From the NCBI RefSeq assembly GCF_026341035.1, contig NZ_JAPEOQ010000001.1, positions 3,100,001 through 3,164,000 of the forward strand: a stretch of 64,000 nt of DNA, given 5' to 3'. The notes under the pieces are model-generated. The model saw only the letters and a list, made by a program, of their open reading frames with translations. It searched no databases and was not told where the DNA came from. Origin of the DNA: Streptomyces sp. NBC_01016 (GTDB lineage: Bacteria > Actinomycetota > Actinomycetes > Streptomycetales > Streptomycetaceae). Both the position numbers and the translations under genes were made by a program. Positions 48,131 to 57,488 of the stretch are shown piece by piece. Numbering within the stretch: position 1 is the stretch's first letter; each line of letters starts with the position of its first letter.

Positions 48131-48955
48131 TCAGTGGGCGGGGGTTGAGGGAGTGCTGCGGCGCGGCTTCCAGCCCGGGCGCGGCACTGATTCGAGCAGG
48201 GTGCGGGTGTACGCGTCCGTCGGATCGGTCAGGACCGTGCGGGCCGCGCCGCGTTCGACGATGCGGCCCCGGTGCATGACGACGATGTCGTCGCACACGT
48301 GCTGGACGATGCCGAGGTCGTGGGTGATGAACAGGTAGGCCACTGGGGTCCGTTCGCGGATCTCGCGCAGCAGTGTGAGGATCTGCGCCTGCACGGACAC
48401 GTCGAGCGCGGCCACCGCTTCGTCGAGGACGAGGATCCGTGGGACGACGGCCAACGCGCGGGCGATCGCGACGCGTTGGCGCTGGCCGCCGGACAGGGCC
48501 CGGGGGAGTGCGGCGGCCTGCCGCTCGTCGAGGCCCACCTGGTCGAGGAGTTCGGCGACGCGTCGGTCGAGGTCCGCGCCGCGCAGTTCTGTGTGGAGCG
48601 CGATGACTTCGGCGACGCAGTCGCGCACCCGCTGGCGGCGGTCGAGGGAGGCGTACGGGTCCTGGAAGACCATCTGGATGTCGCGGGCGGCGCGGCGTCG
48701 TTCGGCCGTCCGGCGGGGCGGGCGGGGACGTTCGCGCCCCGCGAGGCGGATCGTCCCGGCCGTCGGGTGCTCCAGGCCGGCGATCATCCGGGCCGTCGTC
48801 GTCTTGCCGGAGCCGGACTCGCCGACGATGGCCAGCGAGCCGCCCGGCGCGAGCGTCAGGTCGACGTCGTCGACGGCTACGACATCGCCGAACTCCTTGC
48901 GCAGGTGCGTGACTTCGAGCGCGTACGGGTGGGCGGGTTCAGGCGTCGAGGTCAT
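48131..48955 (-). CDS. Oligopeptide ABC transporter ATP-binding protein (DppF/OppF type)
   Basis: A 274-residue ATPase. Walker A GESGSGKTT (about residue 48), Q loop MVFQDPYASLDRR, signature LSGGQRQR (about 155), Walker B ILVLDEAV with Ala in place of the usual Pro, and H loop LFITHDLG. It pairs with the upstream ATPase to drive uptake. The ATG at 48955 lies inside the end of that gene (17-bp overlap). Unlike full-length OppF it stops soon after the H loop region, without a long Cys-rich tail. Confidence 0.92.
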   Translation of the reverse strand: MTSTPEPAHPYALEVTHLRKEFGDVVAVDDVDLTLAPGGSLAIVGESGSGKTTTARMIAGLEHPTAGTIRLAGRERPRPPRRTAERRRAARDIQMVFQDPYASLDRRQRVRDCVAEVIALHTELRGADLDRRVAELLDQVGLDERQAAALPRALSGGQRQRVAIARALAVVPRILVLDEAVAALDVSVQAQILTLLREIRERTPVAYLFITHDLGIVQHVCDDIVVMHRGRIVERGAARTVLTDPTDAYTRTLLESVPRPGWKPRRSTPSTPAH

Positions 48956-49913
48956 CGGCGGGCTCCGCTGGGTAGTGGCAGGCGGCGAGGCCGTCGCCGA
49001 CGGGGCGCGGCTCGGGGCTCTCGGTGCGGCACAGGGCCCGGGCGGCAGGGCAGCGTGGCGCGAACGCGCAGCCCGCACCGGCCTCGTAGGCGGACAGCGG
49101 TCGTCCGGGGATCGCCCGCAGCTCGTGTGCGTCCGCGCCGGGCGCGGGCCGGGAGGCGAGGAGTGCCCGGGTGTAGGGGTGGCGGGCGGACTTGTGGAGC
49201 CGGTCGGCGGGAAGTTCCTCGACGATCGAGCCCGCGTACATCACCGCGATCCGGTCGCAGACGGCCGCAGCGAGGGCCAGGTCGTGCGTGATGAACAGCA
49301 GGGCGAGCCCGCGCGCGGCACGGGCCTCGTCGATGATCGCCATGACCTCGGCCTGTGTCGTGACGTCGAGCGCCGTCGTGGGCTCGTCCGCCAGGAGCAG
49401 CCGGGGGCCGCCCGCGAGCGCCGCCGCGATCATGACGCGCTGGAGCAGCCCCCCGGACAGCTCCGGCGGACGCTGCCGCAGCCTGCGTTCCGCGTCGGGG
49501 ATGCCGACGTCGCGCAGCAGCCCGGTGACCGTGGCCGTGGCCTCGCGCGCCCGGGTGCCCCGCGCGATCAGGCCCTCGGTGAGGAAGTCGCCGACCGTGC
49601 GGACCGGGTTGATGTGGGCGCGCGGGTCCTGGTGGATCATCGCGACGTCGGCCGACCGCAGGGCCCGCAGGTCGGCGGGGCCCATCGCGGGCACGGACGC
49701 GCCGTCGAGGAGGACGTCGCCGTCGACGCGGGCCCCCGGAGGCAGCAGCCGCAGCACCGAGCGTGCGGTGAGCGACTTGCCCGAGCCGGATTCGCCGACC
49801 AGACCGAGCGCCGCGCCGGCCGGCACGGAGAGGTCCACCCGGTGGATGACCGCGCGGTCGGTCCCGTCCAGGGGAAGGGTGACGCGGAGCCGTCGGATGT
49901 CGAGAAGTGTCAT
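48939..49913 (-). CDS. Oligopeptide ABC transporter ATP-binding protein (DppD/OppD type)
   Basis: A 324-residue ATPase. Walker A GESGSGKSL (about residue 41), Q loop MIHQDPRAHINP, signature ELSGGLLQRV (Leu-Leu where Gln-Arg/Gln-Gln is usual), Walker B LLLADEPTTALDV and H loop LFITHDLA. The C-terminal oligopeptide-transporter tail has cysteines CAFAPRCPAARALC...CHYP, which bind a [4Fe-4S] cluster in known OppD/DppD. It overlaps the permease before it by four bases and the ATPase after it by 17. Confidence 0.92.
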   Translation of the reverse strand: MTLLDIRRLRVTLPLDGTDRAVIHRVDLSVPAGAALGLVGESGSGKSLTARSVLRLLPPGARVDGDVLLDGASVPAMGPADLRALRSADVAMIHQDPRAHINPVRTVGDFLTEGLIARGTRAREATATVTGLLRDVGIPDAERRLRQRPPELSGGLLQRVMIAAALAGGPRLLLADEPTTALDVTTQAEVMAIIDEARAARGLALLFITHDLALAAAVCDRIAVMYAGSIVEELPADRLHKSARHPYTRALLASRPAPGADAHELRAIPGRPLSAYEAGAGCAFAPRCPAARALCRTESPEPRPVGDGLAACHYPAEPADDLDA

Positions 49914-50779
49914 CGGCTGTCCTCTCCCAGGAGCCGTCGGGACAGGCCGTTGCCGAGCAGGGTGCAGGCGATGACGAACACGACGATCACCAGGCCCGCG
50001 TACAGGGACTGTTCGGCCCGGCCCGCGAGCACGCCCGACGCGCCCTGCGCGACCATCAGGCCCCATTTGGCCGTCGGCGGCTGCGCGCCCAGGCCGATGA
50101 ACGAGAACGCGGCGACGTCGAGCAGGGTGTAGCCGAACGACACCGTCACCTGCACCAGGACCAGCGGCAGCAGCGCGGGCGTCAGATGGCGCAGGCAGAT
50201 CCGCCACCCCGGCAGGCCGAGCATCCGCAACGCGGACACGTACGGCAGGTGCACCTCGCGCAGCGCGGCGCCGCGCACGGTCCGCGCGACGTACGGGAGA
50301 TACGCGACGGACAGCGTCACGACCGCCACCTGGAGGCCCGCGCCGAAGACGGCCGCGCCGACCACGGCGAGGATCAGACCGGGGAAGCCGAACACGACGT
50401 TCAGGGCGGACGACACCACGCGGTCGTACCAACCGCCGAGCCAGGCACCGGAGATGGCGAGTGCCGAGCCGACGACGCTCGCGACGAGCGTCACCACGGC
50501 GGGCGCGAGCAGGCTGAGCCGCGACCCGTACAGGATGCGGGAGAGGATGTCGCGGCCGGTGTCGTCCGTGCCCAGCCAGTGGGCGCCGCTGCTGCCCTGG
50601 TACACCGCCAGCGGGTCGACGGCCTCGGGATCGTACGGCGCGATCAGTGGCGCGCACACGGCGGCGAGGACGACGAGGGCGACGACGGCGCCCGCGCCGA
50701 TCAGCACGCCGTTGCCGCGCGCCGCACGTCGGCCGCGCCCGAAAACACCGGCCTTGGCAGCGAGTTGATAGGTCGTCAT
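49910..50779 (-). CDS. Oligopeptide ABC transporter permease (DppC type)
   Basis: A 289-residue membrane protein. It has an N-terminal helix (LIGAGAVVALVVLAAVCAPLIAPY), the DppC-type segment HWLGTDDTGRDILSRILYGSRLSL, and five further helices with the EAA-like loop REVHLPYVSALRMLGLPGWRI. It forms the transmembrane pore with the preceding DppB-type subunit. There are ATGA overlaps at both ends, so expression is strictly coupled. Confidence 0.93.
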   Translation of the reverse strand: MTTYQLAAKAGVFGRGRRAARGNGVLIGAGAVVALVVLAAVCAPLIAPYDPEAVDPLAVYQGSSGAHWLGTDDTGRDILSRILYGSRLSLLAPAVVTLVASVVGSALAISGAWLGGWYDRVVSSALNVVFGFPGLILAVVGAAVFGAGLQVAVVTLSVAYLPYVARTVRGAALREVHLPYVSALRMLGLPGWRICLRHLTPALLPLVLVQVTVSFGYTLLDVAAFSFIGLGAQPPTAKWGLMVAQGASGVLAGRAEQSLYAGLVIVVFVIACTLLGNGLSRRLLGEDSR

Positions 50780-51726
50780 GACGAGGCCTCCAAGGGCGTA
50801 CGCCGGTCCAGCAGCGCCGAGACCACGTCGACCACGGTGTTCACGCCGACGAACAGGACGACGCTGATCAGCGCGAGCGCCTGCACCACCGCCAGATCCT
50901 GCTTCGCCGCGCTCTGTACGAGCAGCGCCCCGATGCCGTTGATCCCGAAGGCCTGCTCGACGATCGCGCAGCCCGCGATCAGGCCCGCGACGGCCACGCC
51001 GGACACCGAGAAGATGGGCGCGGAGGCGTTGCGCAGCACGTGTTTACGCACCACGAGACGCTCGGGGATGCCGCGGCCGCGCGCGGTCTGCACGTGCTCG
51101 GAGGCGAGTTCGGCGCGCACCGCCGAGCGCGTCACCTGCGCGACGTACGCGAGCCAGGTCGCGGCGAGCGCGAGCGCCGGCAGCGACAGATGCTCCAGAC
51201 GTCCGGCGAAGCCCGACCCGCTCCCGTACGCCGGGAACAGACCCCAGCGCACCGAGAAGCCCCAGATCAGCAGCACCGACATCACGAAGGTCGGCACCGC
51301 CATCAGCGTCGTCGTCACGACGGTCACCGCCGTCTCGCCCCAGCCGCCGCGCAGCGCGGCCAGCGTCCCGAGGGCAACGCCAGCCCCGATGATGAGGACC
51401 GCCGCGAAGGCGACGAGGAAGAGCGTGTTGCCGAGCCGGTCGCCGACCAGGTGCGCGACGGAGTCGCGGTAGCTGAGCGACTGGCCGAGGTCGCCGTGGA
51501 ACAGGGCGGTGAGCCAGCGCCAGTAGCCCCGCAGGAACGGATCGTCGAGGTGGTACTGGCGGTGGATCTCGGCGAGCAGCCGCTCACTGGGCGGCTTGCC
51601 TCCGCCGACGAGGAGCGTCGCCGGGTCGCCGGGCGAGACGAACAGCGCCCCGTACACGGCGACGCTCGCGACCAGCGCCGTCGCGGCGAGCATGGCGGCC
51701 CGCCGGACGACGAAGCGCCAGATCAT
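50776..51726 (-). CDS. Oligopeptide ABC transporter permease (DppB type)
   Basis: A 316-residue membrane protein starting MIWRFVVRRAAMLAATALVASVAVYG, with the DppB-type YHLDDPFLRGYWRWLTALFH block and a GDLGQSLSYRDSV loop. It has six helices in total and the EAA loop ASEHVQTARGRGIPERLVVRKHVLRN. The start at 51726 overlaps the binding-protein stop (ATGA). The longer frame to 51765 is read-through. Confidence 0.93.
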   Translation of the reverse strand: MIWRFVVRRAAMLAATALVASVAVYGALFVSPGDPATLLVGGGKPPSERLLAEIHRQYHLDDPFLRGYWRWLTALFHGDLGQSLSYRDSVAHLVGDRLGNTLFLVAFAAVLIIGAGVALGTLAALRGGWGETAVTVVTTTLMAVPTFVMSVLLIWGFSVRWGLFPAYGSGSGFAGRLEHLSLPALALAATWLAYVAQVTRSAVRAELASEHVQTARGRGIPERLVVRKHVLRNASAPIFSVSGVAVAGLIAGCAIVEQAFGINGIGALLVQSAAKQDLAVVQALALISVVLFVGVNTVVDVVSALLDRRTPLEASS

Positions 51727-53375
51727 GAGGACTCCCGCCCGGTGCCGCCGATACGCGCCGCCCACGGCATGTTGATGTAGGCGAAGGAGGCGGGGACACC
51801 GCTGAGCCGCTTGTTCAGGAACAGCCGCTCGTACGGGCAGGCGATGGGAACGATCGGGAAGTCCTTCGCGTACAGCGCCTGCGCCTCGGTGAACTCGCGC
51901 GCGGCCCGCTGCGGATCGGTCGTGGCCTTGGCCGCCCGAATGTGTGAAGTCACCTTGTTGTTCCGGTAGTTGGTCCAGTTCATCGGCGACTTCGGGTCGG
52001 TCATCATGTCCGCGTACGACAAGGGGTCGGGGATCTCCACGTAGCCGAGGGCGATGGTGGCGTCGAGGCCCTTGCGCAGCGCCGGGTTGAAGAACAGGCC
52101 GGACATCTGGGTCGGCTGGAGCTGCCGGATGACGACCTTGAGTCCGATCTTCTTCGTGGCGGCCTGGAGGAACGTCAGGGTCTGCAGCGACTGTTGGTCG
52201 CCGGCCGCCGTGGCGATCGTGAGCGTGCGCCGCTTCGGAGCGGCCTCGTCGACGAGCTTCTTCGCCTTGGCGACATCCGGCCCGGGGACGGCGGGCAGCG
52301 CCGCGTACCCCTTGGCGTAGACGTCCTTGGCCTCACTGTTCTTCCAGACCAGGGACGGGATGAAGGTCTTCTGGCGCTGGGCGGCGCCGTCGAAGACGTT
52401 CTTGACGAGGGCGTCGCGGTCGAGGACGAGGGAGAGCGCGTCGGCGATCCGGCGGTCGGCCATCGGCGAGGTGGGCGAGGTCGCCCCGAGGAACACGGTC
52501 TGCGCGGAAGGGCCGTAGTAGAGCCGCCCTTCCTTCGAGCCGCGCAGCGCCTTGGCGGACGTCGAGGGAATCTCGTAACTCCCGTCGATCTGACCGGACA
52601 TGAGGGCGCTGGTGAGCGTCCCGTTGTCGGTGATGAACCGGAACGTGAGCTCCTTGACCTTGGGGCGCAGCGAGCGGTCCCAGTACGCGGTGTTGCGCAC
52701 GGCGGTGATGGAGTCGCCGGAGCGCCACTTGGTCAGCTTGAACGGGCCCGTGCACATCAGGCCGCCGCGCGCGGTGCCGTACGAGGCGCCCGCCTTCTTC
52801 ATGTACGAGGCCTTGCCGACGGCCCCGAACCCGTTCACCAGGTACTTCAGGAAGAGCGAGTCCGGGGTGCGGAAGCGGACGGTGACCTGGTGGTCCTCCG
52901 TCGCCTTGATGGTGGTGACGTTCGCGAGGACCTGGACGTTGACGCTCTGTGTGGCGGGCACGCGCTGCCGCTCCAGGCTCGCGACGACGTCGGCGGCGGT
53001 CATCGGGCTGCCGTCCCAGAAGCGGACGCCGCGGCGCAGGTTCAGGACGAGGGTCTTCGGGTCCGGTCGTTGCCAGGAGGTGGCGAGGCCGGGGGCCGTC
53101 GAGTAGTCCGGCTTCAGGCGGATCAGCGGGTCGCAGAGGTTGGAGGCGACGGTGCTGGGGGAGTAGTCGCCGACCTTTGCGGGGTCGAGCGTGGTCGGCT
53201 CGCCCATCGGCAGGTTCCAGGTGACGTGGTCGACGGTGCCGTCCGCGGCGGGCGTCGTGGTCGTGAGGTCGATCGCGTTCTTCGCGGCGGTCGGGCCGGA
53301 GGAGGAACAGGAGGCCAGCGTCAGCGCGGTGGCCAGTGTGGTGACACAGATGACGGTGAGTCGGGGAGCGTGCAT
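51723..53375 (-). CDS. ABC transporter substrate-binding lipoprotein (family 5, peptide type)
   Basis: A 550-residue lipoprotein. Lipobox LTLASC with Cys23 lipidated. The family 5 binding-protein fold of DppA/OppA is seen (NLPMGEPTTLDPAKVGDY; LVLNLRRGVRFWDGSPMTAADVV; DALSLVLDRDALVKNV). It should bind a peptide or other amide-containing solute outside the cell. AGGAG lies 8 nt before the ATG. It starts 70 bp after the CocE-type hydrolase gene, with no terminator between, and overlaps the first permease gene. Confidence 0.93.
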   Translation of the reverse strand: MHAPRLTVICVTTLATALTLASCSSSGPTAAKNAIDLTTTTPAADGTVDHVTWNLPMGEPTTLDPAKVGDYSPSTVASNLCDPLIRLKPDYSTAPGLATSWQRPDPKTLVLNLRRGVRFWDGSPMTAADVVASLERQRVPATQSVNVQVLANVTTIKATEDHQVTVRFRTPDSLFLKYLVNGFGAVGKASYMKKAGASYGTARGGLMCTGPFKLTKWRSGDSITAVRNTAYWDRSLRPKVKELTFRFITDNGTLTSALMSGQIDGSYEIPSTSAKALRGSKEGRLYYGPSAQTVFLGATSPTSPMADRRIADALSLVLDRDALVKNVFDGAAQRQKTFIPSLVWKNSEAKDVYAKGYAALPAVPGPDVAKAKKLVDEAAPKRRTLTIATAAGDQQSLQTLTFLQAATKKIGLKVVIRQLQPTQMSGLFFNPALRKGLDATIALGYVEIPDPLSYADMMTDPKSPMNWTNYRNNKVTSHIRAAKATTDPQRAAREFTEAQALYAKDFPIVPIACPYERLFLNKRLSGVPASFAYINMPWAARIGGTGRESS

Positions 53376-53445
53376 GAAGGTGCTCCTGATGAGGATGGGG
53401 TGCTGTGGTGGTACGGGTCCTCCGCTGTGGGGCGCGGGTGCGTGG

Positions 53446-55146
53446 TCAGGCGTGGGCGGGCAGGGCCGAGACCGTGAGGCGTGAGGGGTGGGCGCTGCCG
53501 GTGCGCAGCGTCTGTCCCGAGGACTTGGCGGCGGTCGTGGTCCACGGGTTGTCGTCGCTGCCGGACGACGGCAGGAACAGCGGGTAGTCGCTGGAGGCGA
53601 GGAGGACGGCGAGCCGGTGCCCGGTGCGCACCCGGTAGCCGGTGTGCCCGAGATCGACGCGGACCTCCGGCGGCGCGAGGTCGGTCCGCAGGGAGACCTC
53701 GCCGCGCGCGATCAGGTGGGCGCGCCCGTCGGGCCCGACGTCCACGAGCTTCACGAAGACGTCGAACGTCGGGGCGGTGCTGGTGACATGGAGGTGCAGG
53801 CCGAGCGGCCCCGCCAGGTCGAGCGGTTTGGTGAGTGCCGCTCCGGAGAACACGAGCACGTCCTCGCGGTTCGCCGTGTCCGAGAGATCCGGGTAACTGT
53901 GCAGGTACTCGAAGGAGTTGGCGGTGTCCGACGGCACCAGGGCCTCCGGGTCGTATGTCCACTGCGTCGAACTCGCCTCGTCGGACGGCGAGTCGACGAG
54001 CGCTCCGCCCTCCGGAAGCGGCCCCTTCGCGTGCTCGGTACGGGCCAGCCAGAAGGTGCGCTCGACGGTCTCCAGCGGCGGCCAGGCCGTCGACGTACGC
54101 CAGTCGCCGTGCCCCAACTCCCAACGGACCTTCGGGAGGTCTGACACCGTCCGGATCCCCTTGAGGAACACGTCGAAGAACGCGAGAGCCGGGTCGACGT
54201 ACTGCGGCAGCATCCGGTCGAGGGCCGCCCCGCTCTGCCCGTGGTCGGTGTCGACGGTCGCGGGCGCGTCGGCGAGGCGGTAGTTCTCGTGGTCGACGGC
54301 GCCCGCCCACAGATACTGGACCGCGTCCCAGCCGGGGCGCCCCGCGAGCGCCAGATAGTCCCGCAGATGCGGGATCAGGATGTTGTCGAACCAGCCGACG
54401 CAGTGCAGCACGGGCACCGGCCGCGCGTCGTAGGGGTGCCGGCCGCGCGCCGGGAACAGGTCGGTGAAGTGCGGCACGAGCGTGTCGAACCACGCCGAGC
54501 GGGCGCCGATCGCCCGGAACGCCTCCTCGTACTGCTCGACGACCGGGCGGATCGAGCGGTCCGGCTCGTACTCGTACAGGCCCTGGTCCACCCAGTAGTG
54601 GGCGTAGTACTCGATGCCCTCCAGCCAGACGGGGCGGCCGACGCCCGGCGGGTCGTGCGGGCCGCCGCCCTGGGCCGTAGCGTTGAAGTCGACCGTGGTC
54701 ACCCGCGGCACGACGGCGCGCAGCGCCGGATGCTGGGACGCCACCGCCGCCCACTGCGTGAAGCCGTAGTACGAGTCGCCGAACATGCCCACCAGGCCGT
54801 CGGACCAGGCCTGTTGGACGATCCAGTCGATCGTGTCGTAGCCGTCGTCGGACTCGCGCAGGAACGGCAGCGTCTGGCCCTCGGAGCGGAACTTGCCGCG
54901 CACGTCCTGGACGACGACGGCGTAGCCGCGGGCCGTGAAGCGGGCGGCGATCTCGTCGAAGTACACGTAGCGGCTGTTCTTGTCGTACGGCAGCCGGACG
55001 AGGACGGTCGGGGTCTGCGCGTTGTCGGGTCCGTCGGGCAGATAGACGTCGGTGGCGAGCCGGATCCCGTCGCGCATCCGCACCCGGTACTGGCTGGCCC
55101 GCTCGGGCACGGGCGCCGGGCCGACGCGTGAGAAACGAAAGGTCAT
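53446..55146 (-). CDS. CocE/NonD family hydrolase (X-Pro dipeptidyl-peptidase-like)
   Basis: A 566-residue alpha/beta hydrolase plus jelly-roll protein. The nucleophile is Ser125 in GDSYYG. The likely acid is in WFDNIL and the His in AVDHENYR. The C-terminal beta domain (about 360-560) is the X-Pro peptidase type. The family hydrolyses acyl esters or amides such as cocaine, beta-lactam precursor esters or Pro-peptides. There is no signal peptide, so it acts on imported compound. The open frame to 55242 is longer, but family sequence begins at MTFRFSRVGP. It is the first gene of the eight-gene transport and catabolism unit and faces the TetR gene. Confidence 0.9.
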   Translation of the reverse strand: MTFRFSRVGPAPVPERASQYRVRMRDGIRLATDVYLPDGPDNAQTPTVLVRLPYDKNSRYVYFDEIAARFTARGYAVVVQDVRGKFRSEGQTLPFLRESDDGYDTIDWIVQQAWSDGLVGMFGDSYYGFTQWAAVASQHPALRAVVPRVTTVDFNATAQGGGPHDPPGVGRPVWLEGIEYYAHYWVDQGLYEYEPDRSIRPVVEQYEEAFRAIGARSAWFDTLVPHFTDLFPARGRHPYDARPVPVLHCVGWFDNILIPHLRDYLALAGRPGWDAVQYLWAGAVDHENYRLADAPATVDTDHGQSGAALDRMLPQYVDPALAFFDVFLKGIRTVSDLPKVRWELGHGDWRTSTAWPPLETVERTFWLARTEHAKGPLPEGGALVDSPSDEASSTQWTYDPEALVPSDTANSFEYLHSYPDLSDTANREDVLVFSGAALTKPLDLAGPLGLHLHVTSTAPTFDVFVKLVDVGPDGRAHLIARGEVSLRTDLAPPEVRVDLGHTGYRVRTGHRLAVLLASSDYPLFLPSSGSDDNPWTTTAAKSSGQTLRTGSAHPSRLTVSALPAHA

Positions 55147-55206
55147 GAAGGGGTCCCCCGGAAATCTCCTGGGCGGAAACGTCGAGCAAGCAAGGAGCAA
55201 CGACGA

Positions 55207-55267
55207 ACAACGCCGTGATGTAACAGCGTTGTATGACAACATTGCAGCTCCGTGTGAACGCGGTCAA
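55207..55267 (-). promoter_or_regulatory. Promoter of the hydrolase operon with overlapping operator
   Basis: On the minus strand TTGACC (55267-55262) and CAATGT (55244-55239) are 17 bp apart. Directly downstream lie ACAACGC/GCGTTGT arms (55207-55213, 55226-55232) and GTTGT-ATG-ACAAC (55228-55240). The operator would cover the transcription start. Confidence 0.6.
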
Positions 55268-55277
55268 CCCGTTGGGT

Positions 55278-55283
55278 TAAGGT
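55278..55283 (+). promoter_or_regulatory. -10 hexamer TAAGGT, leaderless promoter of the TetR gene
   Basis: TAAGGT ends 7 nt before the ATG at 55291. AACCC-GTT-GGGTT-type palindrome bases (55266-55278) lie just upstream and overlap the divergent promoter's -35. Confidence 0.55.
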
Positions 55284-55290
55284 CGGCGAC

Positions 55291-55866
55291 ATGCCGATCG
55301 AGGTAGACGAGGCGAAGCGGCTCGACGAGATCGCGACCGCCACCATCCAGGTCGCCCGGGACCGGGGCGTGCGCTCCGTGACCATCCGGGCCGTGGCCGA
55401 GCAGCTCGGCGGCTCCACCGCGATGGTGACCAATTACGTCGCCAATCGCGCCGCGCTGATGATCAACGCGCTGCGTCGCGCCGAGGCCGACTGGAGTCGC
55501 GAGTTGGAGCGGGCCATCGAGGGCGTCGAGGGCGAGGAGAGGCTGCGCGCGGCGGTCCGCTGGATGTGCACCACCGAGCAGGACGACGAGGTGCTGCGCC
55601 GGCTGATGATGGAGATCGCCAGCGCGGGACCGGGTGCCGAGGTCGGCGATGCGCGGCGGTCGGCAGCGCGCAGTGACTATCAGGGGCTCACGGAGATGGT
55701 CGCCGAAGCGGGGCTGCCCGACGCGGAGTTGAGCGGTGACGTCCTCCACCTCGTCCTGCGCGGCTACTGGCTGGCGACGCTGGAGGATCCCGAGAGCTGG
55801 TCCGCCGAGCGCGGCGAGCGCGCGATCCTGGCCGTGGTCGACAAGCTGCGCGGATCCGCCGGCTGA
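55291..55866 (+). CDS. TetR family transcriptional regulator
   Basis: A 191-residue repressor. The N-terminal helix-turn-helix (about 10-55) reads IATATIQVARDRGVRSVTIRAVAEQLGGSTAMVTNYVANRAAL. The C-terminal helical domain (about 75-190) binds an effector. It is divergent from the CocE-type operon and directly upstream of the amidase gene. A 16-bp element common to both flanking promoters is the probable operator. Its own promoter overlaps the same region, so autoregulation is likely. The start is leaderless. Confidence 0.9.
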   Translation: MPIEVDEAKRLDEIATATIQVARDRGVRSVTIRAVAEQLGGSTAMVTNYVANRAALMINALRRAEADWSRELERAIEGVEGEERLRAAVRWMCTTEQDDEVLRRLMMEIASAGPGAEVGDARRSAARSDYQGLTEMVAEAGLPDAELSGDVLHLVLRGYWLATLEDPESWSAERGERAILAVVDKLRGSAG

Positions 55867-55914
55867 CCGTCCGGACCGACCTTCGGGAATGAACTGCCTT
55901 TTCCAGGACTCCTG

Positions 55915-55976
55915 TTGACATCGGCATACGCGGCGGCGCAGTCTGTCCGCGAAATAAAACGCCGTTGTATCACCGG
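55915..55976 (+). promoter_or_regulatory. Amidase promoter with the shared TetR-type element
   Basis: TTGACA (55915-55920) and CAGTCT (55939-55944) are 18 bp apart. AACGCCGTTGTATCAC (55958-55973) begins 14 nt after the -10. It matches AACAGCGTTGTATGAC at 55222-55237 in 13 of 16 bases. Confidence 0.6.
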
Positions 55977-56009
55977 TTACCGGATTGTGCAGCTGGAAGA
56001 GGGTGCTCC

Positions 56010-57461
56010 ATGGGAAGTCCCGGCCAGAACACCGAGTGGTGGCAGCGTTCCGCCGCCGAGATCGCCGCAGCCGTACGCGGCGGGGAAGTGTCGTCCTACG
56101 AGGTCGTCACGTCCTGCCTCGACCGCATCGAGGAGACGAACCCGAAGGTCAACGCGCTGGTGGAGGTCCGCCGCGACGAGGCGATCGCCGCGGCCGAGCG
56201 GGCCGATGCCGCCGTCGCCGAGGGCGCCGAACTCGGCCCGCTGCACGGCGTGCCCGTCTCCATCAAGGTCAACACCGAGCAGCGCGGCCACGCCACCACG
56301 AACGGTGTGACCGCCCTCGCCGGGAACCTCGCCGACGAGGACGCGGCCTGCGTCACCGCGCTGCGCCGCGCCGGAGCGATCCCGCTCGGACGCAGCAACG
56401 TCCCCGCGTTCTCGCTGCGTTGGTTCTCCACGAACGACCTGCACGGGCGGACCCTGAACCCGTGGGACGCCGCGCGCACACCCGGCGGCTCCAGCGGGGG
56501 AGCCGCCGCCGGGATCGCGGCAGGGATGACGCCGCTGGCGCAGGGCAACGACATCGGCGGATCGATCCGCTTCCCCGCGGCCTGCTGCGGCGTCGTCGGG
56601 GTGCGGCCCACCGTGGGACGCATCTCCGGCTGGGCGCCGCCCGCGTACGCCGACACCCCCGAGGGGCGGGTGCCGCTCGACTTCCCGCCCACCGTGCAGG
56701 CCTGCGCCGTGCAGGGGCCGCTCGGCAGGACCGTGGCGGACGCCCGGCTCGCCCTGCACGCCATGAGCGGGCCCGACCCGCGCGACCCCTACGGCGTTCC
56801 GGCGCTGCCGCCCAGGGGCCCCGCCCCGACGCGGGTGACGGTCGTCCGCGGCAACGACGGCGCGAAGAACCACCCGGCCGTCGACACGGCCCTCGACGCC
56901 GCGGCCGCCCGTCTCGCCGACGCGGGGTACGAGGTCGACGAGGTGGCGGCCGAACCGCTGCTCGCCGAGGCCGCCCGGCTCTGGTTGCTCCTGCTCACCG
57001 AGGACACCCGGCCGCTGCTCCGGGTCGTGGAGCAGATCGGCGACGACGCCATCCGCACCGCGCTCGCGCGGCACTTCGCGGCGTCCGCCGCCGTGTGGGG
57101 CGAGCGCCCCGACCTGGAGACGTACATCAACGGCTGGGGTCGGCGCGGCGCACTCGTCACCCGCCTCCAGGAACTCCTCGGCGCCGACCGCCTGTTGCTC
57201 ACCCCGGTGTGCGCCGAGCCGCCCTTCGAGCAGGACGCCGACCTCGCGGACGAGGCCCGCGCCCTGGAACTCTTTCCGGCGATGTGGCCGATGACGTCGG
57301 TGCCGATCCTCGGCTTCCCGGCCGTCACCGTCCCGGTGGCCGTGCACGACGGGGTGCCGGTCGGGGTGCAGTTGGTGGGCGGCCGGTTCACGGAGGACGG
57401 GCTGCTGGACGCGGCGCAAGCCGTCGAGGAGCGGTCGCCGGTGCTGAGGGCGTGGGGGTAG
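56010..57461 (+). CDS. Amidase (amidase signature family)
   Basis: A 483-residue hydrolase. The Ser-cisSer-Lys triad is visible with exact family spacing: Lys86 (VSIKVNT), cis-Ser161 (GGSSGG) and nucleophile Ser185 (DIGGSIR). It hydrolyses a carboxamide to the acid and ammonia or amine. It is not GatA-like in context, since no gatB or gatC is near. GAAGAGGG precedes the ATG at 56010; the frame to 55965 crosses the operator and is rejected. There is no signal peptide. The shared operator with the CocE/ABC operon suggests it acts on the same imported compound. Confidence 0.93.
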   Translation: MGSPGQNTEWWQRSAAEIAAAVRGGEVSSYEVVTSCLDRIEETNPKVNALVEVRRDEAIAAAERADAAVAEGAELGPLHGVPVSIKVNTEQRGHATTNGVTALAGNLADEDAACVTALRRAGAIPLGRSNVPAFSLRWFSTNDLHGRTLNPWDAARTPGGSSGGAAAGIAAGMTPLAQGNDIGGSIRFPAACCGVVGVRPTVGRISGWAPPAYADTPEGRVPLDFPPTVQACAVQGPLGRTVADARLALHAMSGPDPRDPYGVPALPPRGPAPTRVTVVRGNDGAKNHPAVDTALDAAAARLADAGYEVDEVAAEPLLAEAARLWLLLLTEDTRPLLRVVEQIGDDAIRTALARHFAASAAVWGERPDLETYINGWGRRGALVTRLQELLGADRLLLTPVCAEPPFEQDADLADEARALELFPAMWPMTSVPILGFPAVTVPVAVHDGVPVGVQLVGGRFTEDGLLDAAQAVEERSPVLRAWG

Positions 57462-57488
57462 GTCGCGGAAGGCCCGGCCCGTCACCCA

